DNA of 64,000 bases from Sphagnum compactum (lineage: Eukaryota; Bryophyta; Sphagnopsida; Sphagnales): assembly GCA_965153455.1 (NCBI GenBank), contig OZ234495.1, positions 12,582,875-12,646,874 on the forward strand, given 5' to 3'. The notes under the pieces were generated by a model, which saw only the letters and a list, made by a program, of their open reading frames with translations, was not told where the DNA came from and searched no databases. A program made the translations under genes and the position numbers. Of the stretch, positions 51,767 through 61,765 are shown piece by piece (position 1 is the stretch's first letter; each line of letters opens with the position of its first letter).

Positions 51767-52865
51767 TCACAATCCTTGGCTCCTTTTAGCATGCTTGGAC
51801 CCCTCAGCATTTTGTAATTTCACACCATGAGCATTAAGTTGTTCTCTTTGAAGAAATCTATTTGCCATAGCCCTTGTCCCATCATGGGGTCCCTTTCCAT
51901 GACCACTACCAAAGAAACTCCATAACATTTTACAACCCCTAGTGATATTAAGATATCTTGAAACAAAAAACCACGGCTTACTACTTTTAAATTGCTTTTC
52001 ATAGCCGTCATTCCACACCCAATGCCACTGGTGCATACTTGTGATTCACCAGATATGGCCATTGTAATTTGAAACAATGTTGAACAAACTCAGAGTCATG
52101 CTTTTGATCATTAGAAATGTAAAAATGGTATTTTGTAAAAATATGGGATTCTTCATCATATGGATCTGGTGTAGGGTTGCAGTGAAAAGATATATGTACC
52201 AAAATTGATATTTGATATGTATGCCAATGCATACTTTGGACCTCATTTTGCACTTCAAATGAATAATTTTCCGCAAATCCATCTATGGACACCATTATGT
52301 TGGCTGAAAAAGACTTGATGCATTGTTTGAAATGTTTGTCTTCCCACCTTGCCATTGTAAAGTTGTGTCTTACAAAATGTTGCAATTTTGGCTTCATATA
52401 CTCAATGAACTCATTTGATGATGTTTCTTTGTACACCAATGTTAGCTTTTTCAATGCCTTGCTAGCCTTTGACATGGTTGTTTCAAGAGCAAACTATCTC
52501 CACTATACTAAATTAAAATTAGATCCAATAATTTCTTGTGGATAGAATGGTAAAGTTTTCACCCCACACTTTGAGTAGTCCCCAAACAAGCATTTACATT
52601 TGTGCCATTCATCCAACTCATTTTTTGGGCAAACTATAGCCTCCCACATTTGAGTTATGCCTTTATACACTTTGCTTGAAGATTGGCATGGTTGGCCATT
52701 AAAACCACAAACATCATCACAAGCACAACCACACGCTTGGTTCCCATGGACAACATTATTTGTCCTCATTTGATTCAATGTTAACCATAATTCATTCATT
52801 TTAGCGTGGTGTATACAATAACAAGTGTTTCTATCCTTCAATGTTTTGACAAAGAATGGTTTCAT
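51767..52865 (-). pseudogene. DDE/DDD-type transposase-like gene, copy 1, distal part
   Basis: Three minus frames in order. 52865-52503 has KPFFVKTLKDRNTCYCIHH and a Cys-rich GNQACGCACDDVCG. 52475-52008, same frame after two stops, has GFAENYSFEVQNEVQSMHWH, then QISILVHISF and HDSEFVQHCFKLQWPYLV. 52036-51767, shifted frame, has WVWNDGYEKQFKSSKPWFFV, then SFFGSGHGKGPHDG and QLNAHGVKLQNAEG. The first and last pieces parallel copy 2 closely. Aspartates in (I)DGFAENY, HDSEF, NDGY..QFKS and HGKG..DG are candidates for the catalytic set of an RNase H fold, and the Cys-rich block for a zinc site. The coding piece that should precede it is at 54.26-54.55 kb. Confidence 0.65.
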
Positions 52866-53092
52866 TGAGTCAAAAACTCTCTAGGCCCAACACTTGCTTC
52901 AAGATGGGCAACTTGGAATCTCAAAAAAAAACTCAATCTACACATAACAATAAATTTACATTAGTGTTCATTATAAGCAAAATCAGCTCACACATCACAT
53001 CAATAGTTCATGTATCATACAAAAAAAAACACAAAGGTCTTATCCAATTAGACTACAAATACATATTAATATTCCTAAGCCAATTGTAGAAA

Positions 53093-53690
53093 TACAAGTG
53101 TAAGCCTCAAAATCTTTATTAATCACATTGAATTAGAAGGGATGTCAGAAAACTACGAGTTTTACAATAATGCATTGAGGTACATTGACAATAGCAAGTT
53201 AGTTCCTGATCATGAATACATATATGATTTCTTCCTTTTATAGCACTCCAAGGGTACGTTTCAAAGTCCCTATGAATCAAGCTTAGTCACAAGTGACGTG
53301 AAAAAACCCCATAAAACTTTGCAGCAATCCATGACTGTCATTAACAATTCAAGTTAAATACCAATGAATACATAAACATCCCTTCAAGTCTACAACATTC
53401 CAAGTGGAGGTCTCAAAGTCCTTATGAGTCTCTTTTATTGAATAATGATGTTAAAAACTACATAGAACTTTGTAGTAGTCCGTCCATTCAAATCATATAC
53501 CAATGAGTATATAAACATCCCTCCAAGTCTACATCACTCCAAGTGGAGGTTTCAAAATCCTTATGACTCACATTGATCCAATAATGCTATCAAAATTTAC
53601 ATAGAACTATGCAGCAATCCATTGTGTTACATTAACAACTCAATTCATTTTCCAATGAGTACATACACTTCCTTCCAAATTTGTGGCAAC
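53093..53690. repeat. Tandem array of about 140-155 bp units, 4 copies
   Basis: Units start near 53093, 53248, 53399 and 53540 with CCAAG(T/G)G.(A)GGT(C/T)TCAAA(G/A)TC(C)TTATGA. Each continues with ACATAGAACTTTG(C)AG.A(G)TCC, CCAATGA(G/A)TA(C/T)AT and CAT(C)CC.TC(C)AAGTCTACA. The array lies in the gap between the first and later coding pieces of the transposase-like copy 1, as the other arrays do in copy 2. Confidence 0.75.
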
Positions 53691-54259
53691 CCTTGCTAGT
53701 CAAAAAGTTTGGGTACATTCACAAAAAGCCATAGGAATTGTAACTAATGCTTTGTTTTTCATGTTTTTGTGTCAAAAATTAGATTAATATTGCACTTTTT
53801 TTAATACATTTTGATGATATTATCTTAATATATGGTGGAAACATGTGTAATAATTTGAAATGAATCTAATGAAATTTGAAATCTCAAATACATTGATTAA
53901 TCATTGTAATTAGTGTTTTACAATGTTTTTACTACTTGAAAAAACTCATAAGGACTTTTAAACGACTTGAAAATGACATAATTTTGGAGAGACTCTTTAA
54001 AAACATATAGTATAATGCAACATATTTTTGAACCAAAAGGACTTTCTTATGAATTTTTGCAACTTACAAATGGAATATTCTTAATATATACCCAAAATCT
54101 TTCAAAATAAGTAGTCACTGAAGTCCTTACTAAGAGTGCACCCCCAACTCCTTATTTTGTGAATGTACTCGTCCTTACTTAGTCATAGTCATTCACAACT
54201 CATGTAAAATATGTACATGTATTAAAAATTTGTAATAGTTTGTAGTAATCTGCAATAAT
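53691..54259. other. Gene-free stretch in the copy 1 gap
   Basis: AT-rich with no frames above background. It probably belongs to the same intron-like gap as the array at 53093-53690. Confidence 0.4.
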
Positions 54260-54552
54260 TTACTTTATTGCATTAACAACATCAAAAGAGATTGCAACAA
54301 GCGCCAATAATTGCCATATGCATGAACACATCACTCTTAACTTGCAAATGATAACAAATTTACACTTTGAAACATGCTCCATAGACAAAATGGAAATATG
54401 TACTTGGGTCTCCATTAATAAATGAGTAGGCTTTTCATCAAGTATTCCAACCTCCAATCTTTTCCATGTCACATTGCACTTGTTGGGTCTTTATTCGAGT
54501 TTCTATCACCCACCAATTCACAATGGCATTTTTGGTACTAGCAAAATGACAT
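54260..54552 (-). pseudogene. Transposase-like copy 1, end of exon 1 (left of the LTR element)
   Basis: The minus strand from 54552 reads NAIVNWWVIETRIKTQQVQ. It then shifts frame to MTWKRLEVGILDEKPTHLLM and ETQ, with a GT donor directly after ACCCAA. This parallels copy 2 exon 1 (VIEWWTTRTIVSRNQKDVTR, then HLVHYLQVSQ and GT). The preceding part of the exon is on the other side of the LTR retrotransposon at 61474-61765. Confidence 0.6.
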
Positions 54553-55150
54553 TGTTACCCAAATTTGATAACATGTGACTTGTTAGTTTGATAGAATAAA
54601 CAAGTTATTAAACCTAACAAGTGTCAGAACCTATTATTAAACTAACATGTAGTATTAACCTAACTAGTTACTAAACCTGGTAGGTAATGATTAGGTTAAA
54701 AAGATAGGTTGATGTGTTAGTAAATATGTAATCTGTAGAACTTGTACTTGATAGAACAAGTAGTTGGATAGGTAGTTAGGTAGGGTGTATTTTTTTTGAA
54801 ATTTTGGACTTTCAGTCTAGGTACTAGCTAATGATTATTTATGAGGGTCATTTATGACTGTTGTATTTTGAATTGGCTAGTATAAGATTAGGAAGGTAGA
54901 CCCATTGAAAGACTTTTGGATTTCATTCATGATTATGTGTTTCCACTTTTGAATTATGGAACATGGATCATTCTTCTTTTAACCTATTTCCTTCAAGTTT
55001 GAGCAATTTGTGTACATGTTAGTTTAGAATGTGTAGTAGCTTAAGTTTTATTTTGTGTGTTGTATGTACCTGTTGCTGCTTTAGGAACTTGTTGCTGAAA
55101 AAATCCAAAGGTGAATTAACCTTAATGAGAATAGAAAAACCATGTTAACA
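54553..55150 (+). repeat. 5' LTR
   Basis: Starts TGTTACCC and ends near TTAACA, so the ends are a short inverted repeat (TGTTA/TAACA) as in LTRs generally. The first 180 bases hold several copies of AACCTAACA- and AACCTGTTA-like words. The end could be shifted a few bases because the 3' LTR diverges exactly there. Confidence 0.85.
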
Positions 55151-55152
55151 TT

Positions 55153-55168
55153 TGGCAACCATGCAGTG
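55153..55168 (+). promoter_or_regulatory. Candidate primer-binding site
   Basis: TGGCAACCATGCAG begins two bases after the LTR, the usual position and with the expected TGG start. It is not the common TGGTATCAGAGC of initiator-Met priming, and I cannot assign the tRNA. Confidence 0.4.
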
Positions 55169-55566
55169 AATCATAATTTAGAAGCAGTCACGCTTAGAAG
55201 TTTTGGTTAGATTTAGTAGTTTATTAGATCAGGCTTGAAAAACGATCATGCTTCAAATTCTAATTTGTCACATGTTTGCTTATTTTGTGTAAAACTTAGG
55301 ATTCAAGTTTTTTATCTTGATTTAAATTGAAAACCTTAAAAATAGGGCGAGGTTAATGTAAAGTTTTTTAAGATAGATAGGTGCCCAATATGTAAAAAAA
55401 GTTTCATACAAATTTTTGATTGTTGGGAGGGGTTATTTTGAAAAAAAATAAAAATCTATTGTTTAAAAATAATGCAAGGGCTTTCTTAAAACTTGTTGAT
55501 TTTAGAAAATGTCAAAAGTAGTTACTAGAAGTCTTAGGAAACAATTAGAATAGGTTAGACATCAAT

Positions 55567-56290
55567 ATGTTCAAGAACATGCACAAGAACAAGATGAACG
55601 AAGTGCAACCTATGGGAGATGAACTTGTGAATGCACCAAACATGGATGCAACACAGAAGGGAGAAGTTAATGAACAACATCAAAATGTAGCAAAACCAGT
55701 TGTGCAGAGAAACCTAGTAGTGCTCTCAACCACTCATCAAGAAACACCACGAACAATAACCCAACCAAGGGTGGTGAATGCTCATAATGATGACAACCAT
55801 GAACATGTTCAGCCATTTGATGAAGTTGTATTTGTTCAACAACCATGGCGATCTGCAACCCCATGTTATAATCTACCCAACCGGTGCATCTACACTAATT
55901 ACAACATTTGTTGGTTTTCAAAACCAACCATCACATACCAACATTTACTTGGTACCCATTAATTTGGAAGTGGAACGACTTCACCTACTCAATAGGTTGG
56001 AGTAGCTTCATCATGTTGACCGAAGACTGTCTAATCAATCAGTTTCTATACCACATGTAGAACCTATTGAACTTAGAGCAACACCCATGGTTGTTTGACA
56101 AGGAGTTATTTATCCACAAGGCACCTAGCCAACGAGATCAATATCTGGTCCAGGTGAAAGATCACAAGTTCCACATCATAGCCTAGTTTTAGGAGGAAAT
56201 CAAGGTGTTGGAACTATGACCTGCTCATGTTTTATCAAATGGGACACTTGTTCAATCATTGCCCATTTGTGGATGATAGATTGAGGTAAT
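55567..56290 (+). pseudogene. LTR element: gag N-terminal frame and broken zinc knuckle
   Basis: An open frame 55567-55962 (131 codons, Asn/Gln/His-rich) starts MFKNMHKNKMNEVQPMGDEL. It has no recognised capsid domain. At about 56221-56268 another frame reads FYQMGHLFNHCPFVDDRLR, like the zinc knuckle C..C...GH....CP followed by DRL..LL. The two N-terminal Cys are not in this frame, though TGCTCATGTT supplies two Cys codons in the neighbouring frame. A frameshift through the knuckle is likely. The capsid region seems deleted. Confidence 0.55.
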
Positions 56291-56487
56291 TACTTAAGGA
56301 AGAGGTGATAAATACCTTTTCACATCTTTACAATATACAAAGGATAATGCATTCTAGAAGGTTTATTAGGTTCCAAAATTAATTAATCATTACATCAATT
56401 TAAATGAAAAGGTTCTTTGCGTTTGGAAATATCCAAAGACTAATTCAACTATTAATAATCACTACTTAGAAGTTTATCAAGATTCAT

Positions 56488-56527
56488 ATTTATTATTATT
56501 ATTATTTATTATTATCATTATTATTAA
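56488..56527 (+). repeat. ATT trinucleotide microsatellite
   Basis: TATTATTATT runs with two interruptions, inside the non-coding part of the LTR element between the zinc knuckle and the reverse transcriptase. Confidence 0.85.
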
Positions 56528-56970
56528 GGAAATTTATGGAACTAAAATTTACAACTTGTTGAATTGTAAGCTATGGCTCACATTATACAAGGAGCTAGTA
56601 TAGTTAGAATCATACTTGTTATTTAAAAACTTGGAGCACCAATCAAGCGTCCATAAGTATTAGATTGTTATGATTTCCATTATGGAATATCTGACGAAGA
56701 AGAGGACTTGATGTTTGCCAAAGAACTAAGACTATTTTCAATAGGAACTATAGTTGTCCCTACATTAGTTTGGTCAGATCAACCTGTTAAGTTGATTAAT
56801 CAGCAAGTTTGAATTTAGTTGGACAGGTTAATAAACCTGCTAAACTTGTGTTTGAGCCACATGTTTCGTTTGATGTATTTGTTAAATCGATACTTGTATG
56901 ACTTGTTAAGATAACTATAACCCTTGATATTTTCCAACAACATCTACCAAAGACATTTTTCCAATCTGAA

Positions 56971-57640
56971 ATGGGAGAAATGGAGATTGACGAAATGCCT
57001 GTTCGAATCAAAGTTCAAAACCTTCGCCTTACAGGATGGACTATCACTGAAGAAGAACAATTGACCAAGATTAATTTGGGTTTTGAAGAAAACCTACAAC
57101 ATGTTAAAATCAGTGTAGATCTGGAACTTGTTATTAGTTATCAACTCATTGAATTGCTATTAAGAAGGACCCATATTCGTTACCTTTTACTGATGAGGTT
57201 ATTAACACTGTAGTTGGACATGAGGTTTATACATTTCTAGTTGGTTTTTCCATTAGATTTCCATAGTACCGGAGGACTTATATAAAACTGCCTTTGTTAT
57301 TGATTGGGGGGCTTTTGTATGGGTTATAATGCCTTTTGGGGTCAAAAGTGGACCACCTACCTATCAAAGGGTAGTCACCAAAGCTTTCCGTGAATACATT
57401 GATGTGTTCATGAAGATCTTTTTTAATGATTTTATTATTTTTAGTGACTTGTCCACTGATTTGGAAAAATTCAGAAAATGATTTCTAAAATTTAGAAAGT
57501 ATGGCATTAGTTTGCATCCAAAGAAATGTGCATTTATGGTATGCTCTGGAATTATTTTAGGATTCATAGTCTCCAAGGAGGGGGAGACATTTGATGCTAA
57601 GAAAATAGAGGCTTTAGTCAAAATGCTAGTGCCAAAAACA
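56971..57640 (+). pseudogene. LTR element: reverse transcriptase fossil
   Basis: Frame 56971-57213 contains INLGFEENLQHVKI, like the linker before Ty3/Gypsy reverse transcriptase (.NLG.EE.P..V.I). From about 57284 another frame reads TAFVIDWGAFVWVIMPFGVK, then SGPPTYQRVVTKAF, FMKIFFNDFIIF, FLKFRKYGISLHPKKC and SGIILGFIVS. These are motifs 3 to 7 of the enzyme. The catalytic (Y/F)LDD reads FFND, so one of the two metal-binding Asp is Asn, and stop codons follow. Inactive. Nothing like RNase H follows. Confidence 0.8.
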
Positions 57641-57966
57641 CCTCAAGAGATTTAAGTTTTCAATGGAATGGCCTAGTTTACAAATGTTTCATTAGGACTT
57701 TTGCCTTTGTTATGGCACCAATCACCAAGTTACTCAGAAAAGCTAAAATGTTTGAGTGGACTGTTGAATGTCAAACTGCTTGGGAGGATATTAAGAACCG
57801 ATAGATTCAAGCTCCTATACTTATCAATCCTAACTGGGAACTAGAATTTCATGTTCAGAAGAGGAATTAGAAGCAACATTGAACTTTTAAAGGAAAACCA
57901 CTACTTCTACAACAAAACTAGTACCAAAAATTATTGTTATTTTAGATTCAGAGGAAGAAGTGAAGG

Positions 57967-59030
57967 TTGGACCTCAACATGTTTGTCCAGGAACAATCAC
58001 AACCGGTTCCTGAATCAAGACCTATGGAGGAGAAAGAGCTGCAACAACTTGTGAGTAGTGGAGAAATATTTCTCCAAGAATTCTTTGAAGAGGGACGTAT
58101 TTCCAACATTATTCCTCAATGCCCAAGATTAGGAACAAGAACTATGCTGAAGCAAAAAGGCAAAGTGCTTATAGAAGAACAGGATGAGAAACTTGTTAAG
58201 AAGAAACCAGTGTCCAAGGCGGAGGAAAGCTAAAAAATGTTGCAATGGATGAAGATGGATTCCAACAAACTCAAATGGGTTAGACAAGTTGGTTTGGAGA
58301 GCTTATTCAACCCCTAATGGACAATGCCAAAAGAAGACCTGTTATTAGACTTCCTACAAACCTGGGAAGCAACGGAAGATGGAAGAATTATAGGGCGAGT
58401 ATGTGGTCAAAAAATTCTCATTGATCAAGTACTAATTCATGAGCAACATGGAATTTCCAAGGAAGGAGCAGTAGATGCTGCTAATGCAACTTTTGAGGAA
58501 GTCAAAACCGCCTTAAAAAGAATTGTAGGACCACATGCTTTTGTTGAGAATGAGCAGTGGAGTGTAGTGCACATGAAAGAGGAATTTCATGCAAAATTTG
58601 TAGCTATTTTGCAAATTCTATATTAGAAAGAGAAGTTAGTTTATTTCAGCAATCGGATTGCCATTACTTTTAACCTAGCCAACAAGGGGCAACCTCTTAA
58701 TTGGTGTTCAATAGTGTTAACCCAATTACTGGTTGAACTAATTCATTGGACTGAATGTAAGAAAAAGGCAGTAGCTAACCCAGTTTCTAGCAAAACTAAA
58801 GCAGATAATTGCTATTTAGGGCCTATCTTAGACACTTTGTTTAGGAAGTGGTTCCCTTTATCCGAGATGTTTTCACCAAGAATGACAACTCTAGAAGAAC
58901 CTATATCACTAATTAGATAAAAGCTCCAGGTTGCACAACAACGACAAGTTTCACCTGAACCTGTTACCAAGGAGCAATTTTTGAAAGAGAGAAGACTAGC
59001 ACATTTGACTACAACATCACTTCTACCCAC
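57967..59030 (+). pseudogene. LTR element: extra ORF after the reverse transcriptase
   Basis: Frames 57967-58233 and 58324-58626, then 58714-58920 after one stop, give a continuous-looking protein. Readable parts are FLQTWEATEDGRIIGRVCGQ, EQHGISKEGAVDAANATFEE, HMKEEFHAKFVAILQILY and FSNRIAITFNLANKGQPLNW. It resembles the putative plant transposon proteins carried as extra ORFs by some plant LTR elements; that assignment comes from recall and is not certain. It occupies the place where RNase H and integrase should be. Confidence 0.5.
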
Positions 59031-59269
59031 ATGATAGTCCTATCGATTGAAAATGCATACAGAACCACCTATAGCAAAGGATAGGTTAAGCCTTGAACTT
59101 GTTACCTCACCAGCATGAAAAAAGTTTAAGACTACTTCTGGATCACGGGTTAATGATTCAAAAGATGATGAGGAGTGAACCTGTTCAAATGAGATTGGAA
59201 GTAGGGGAGGATAAGAGCTTGATGCAATAGCCACGCAAGGCAACATTGAGGAAAAATCTGAACCCAATC

Positions 59270-60870
59270 TGAATTAAGTAATTAACAACATTCAAATTGA
59301 ACCTGTTGTTTCTGTTGAACCTGTAGTTTCAATTATAGAATTTGCAACTATAGAATCATTCCAACCTATTCAACTTGTAGTTGAACCTGTATAAATAGAA
59401 AACCCAGAGTTTTCTAGATTTCAACATGTCCTGGTTTCTGGTCATTCCATAGAAACTCTGAAACAAATTAACATGTTTTTAGAGCAAGTTGTTCAAAATG
59501 CCACAACTTGGTCAAAAACATTGCAAGAACTGCCAAACCTTAAAGTTGAGTTTGAGCAAGTTAAGGAAATTTTGTCTAAGACCCATAACCACATGCAAAC
59601 CTATAGCCTAGAGCTAGAAACAATGTAGAGAACTTTGAAGAATCATGAGAAAGAACTGGTCAAAGTCAAGGGAAAATTGAATAGGGTCCAAAATGAAAAC
59701 TAGAACTTGTCCAATAAGTTGAATGAGGTAGAACAAGTTATTACGAACTTGAGAACTTGCAACAAGAGTATGTTAAGCTCAACCAGCTCAATTGGAAGAC
59801 CCATAATGATTTGATTTGTCTCCAAGCTGATTTGGAGTGGATGATAAGAGATTATGCCAAAATGGAGGAGTCTAATTTGGAACAAGGTATCATAACCAGT
59901 TTGAGTGTACCTGTCAAGATCTTAGGGGGCAACAAGTAGTTGCCCACATAGAATTTGACAAGGAGAAGCAAAGTCTTATTGTTCAAATCCAAGACTAGAA
60001 GGGTCAATATGAGACAGCCAAGGTACAACTAAACAAACCTAGCCCCATTCTACCTATTAGAATGAACAATAGGTTGAAGGATGTTTGAAGAGTTATTGTT
60101 GGACAATACCTTACTCAAAGTGCAAAACCAAACCTTAGGAGATAGAAATAGGAAAGAGTGGTGGTAAATTGTTCAGGAGTTTCCAGAGGAGCAGATTCAG
60201 GACAATATGGAGTTGGCTTGCTATGATGAACATAGTTATCAACTTGAGCTACAAGCATACTAGACTGTTTTCCCTGATTTCAAATACAAACCCTTAACTT
60301 TCGTGTTTGTGGAAATTGGAACCAGAAGAAGAGTTCTGGCAACACCATTTGCGATATAACGTGTTACTAAACCAGTTAGTCCACTAAGAGGTGGAATAGG
60401 TTTAGAAATCATGCCCTTACCTGTTCAGACTTTTATTACACATGTTCCAATAACTACTATTATTAGTCAACTTGTGGAAGGTAGTGAGAGGTCTGACAAG
60501 AAACATGATGAACCTGTTAATCCTTCATATTATACTAGATAGTGGATTAGAATCTTTGGAATTCTTATCTACTAGGGTATTTTTGACCCCACACCAGATA
60601 GGTATAGGTTAGGAGGATACTTTGATATCAAATACCTCGCAGCCTTGGAGGTATACACAACACCCATAACAACCTTTGAAGACACACCTAATTGACAGAA
60701 GATTGCAGTGCCAACCGGTCTTCAAATCTTGAGTCAAGTTGAACTTGTGGAGGCAACAAGTGTTGAACTTGTTGAAGAAGTCATTAGTTAACTGATTACA
60801 GAAGGCTAAATCTAACCTAGACCTTTGAATTAACATTTCGAAGACAAAATGTAAATTTCAAAGGGGGATA
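59270..60870 (+). pseudogene. LTR element: coiled-coil and terminal region
   Basis: Broken frames rich in Glu, Lys, Leu and Gln with heptad-like spacing (for example ETLKQINMFLEQVVQN, LKNHEKELVKVKGKLNRVQN) suggest a coiled-coil protein. Before it is a run of Glu-Pro-Val repeats encoded by GAACCTGT(T/A). From 60190 a further decayed frame (HSYQLELQAY, then VFVEIGTRRRV) reaches almost to the 3' LTR. No integrase core (DDE) was recognised. Confidence 0.45.
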
Positions 60871-60871
60871 A
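60861..60871 (+). promoter_or_regulatory. Polypurine tract
   Basis: AAGGGGGATAA directly precedes the TGTTACCC start of the 3' LTR. This is the expected place for the second-strand primer of an LTR retrotransposon, and it fixes the element's plus-strand orientation. Confidence 0.75.
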
Positions 60872-61473
60872 TGTTACCCATATTTTGTAATAGGTGACTT
60901 AATAGGTTGATAGTATAAGCAGGTTATTTAACCTAACAAGTGTCATAACCTGTTATTTAACCTAACATGTAGTATTAACCTAACCAATTACTAAACCTAG
61001 TAGGTAATGACTGGGTTAAGAAGATAGGGTGATGTGTTAGTCAATAGGTAATCTGTAGAACCGTTACTTAACAGAACCAATAGTTAGATAGGTAGTTAAG
61101 CAAGGTCTATTTTTTTTGAAATTTCGGACTCTTAGTCTAGGTATTAGCTAATGATTATTTATAATGGTAATTTATGATTGTTGTATTTTAAATTGGCTAG
61201 TATAAGACTAGGAGGACATACTTGTTGAGGGACTTTTGGATCTCATTCATGATTATGTGTTTCCACTTTTGAATTATGGAACATGGATCATTATTCTTTC
61301 AGCCTATTTCCTTCAAGTTTGAGCAATTTGTGTACATGTTAGTTTAGAATTTGTAATAGTTTAAATATTATTTTATGTGTTGTATGTACTGTTGCTGCCT
61401 TAGGAACCTATTGCTGAAAAAATCCAAAGGTGAATTAACCTTAGTGGGAATAGAAAAACCTCACTAATAAACA
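60872..61473 (+). repeat. 3' LTR
   Basis: Aligns along its whole length with 54553-55150. The 3' half is most alike (shared TTTCCACTTTTGAATTATGG, then AACATGGATCATT). The last 15 bases differ (CTCACTAATAAACA against CATGTTAACA), so the right boundary is uncertain by a few bases. Confidence 0.85.
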
Positions 61474-61765
61474 TCACCTCTTTTATTTCTCACCTTGAGT
61501 GTCCATAAAGGCACTCCATTATCACACATCAAAGTTCGATGTACTATTGTTGCAAAAACAAATTTCAGTGTTGCACACCAAGCATCCTTGCAATACCCCT
61601 TGCACATGAAGGTCCTGCACTTACTACCGCTATAAGAATACAGTGCTTGGCAACTAGTTTAACATTAGAGTTTGCTTGTTTTGTTTCCACTAAGGAAGTA
61701 CGCATCCCAACTTCTAGTTTTTGGGCTGTCACAACAACTTTTGGAGGCAAAAAGGATTCAAGCAT
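61474..61765 (-). pseudogene. Transposase-like copy 1, exon 1 (right of the LTR element)
   Basis: The minus frame 61765-61565 reads KLEVGMRTSLVETKQANSNV, then KLVAKHCILIAVVSAGPSCA and RGIARMLGVQ. This parallels copy 2 (NLRSGLVGHLTSTRSSKF, then TMAKDILCTFVISELVGSSR and GVAKLLGVDR). From RGIARMLGV to the LTR junction plus the left-hand piece up to NWW is about 39 codons, against about 45 in copy 2, so little was lost at the insertion. Upstream of 61765 the N-terminal part is not readable. Confidence 0.55.

Larger units (their letters stand above)
54553..61473 (+). mobile_element. Ty3/Gypsy-type LTR retrotransposon, decayed, 6.9 kb
   Basis: Two direct LTRs of about 600 bp flank 5.7 kb. A purine tract lies just before the 3' LTR and a TGG that could start a primer-binding site just after the 5' LTR. 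Plus-strand order: N-terminal gag-like frame, broken zinc knuckle, reverse transcriptase, then a long extra region ending in coiled-coil-like sequence. No protease, RNase H or integrase could be read. The LTRs differ at many sites (my rough impression is high-80s percent identity), so the insertion is old. It sits inside the transposase-like copy 1. No exact target-site duplication was seen. Confidence 0.85.

Noticed and set aside
54548-61478. Exact 5-bp target-site duplication of the LTR element
   Set aside because: GACAT on the left and TCACC (or AACAT if the LTR ends earlier) on the right do not match exactly, and the 3' LTR end is eroded.
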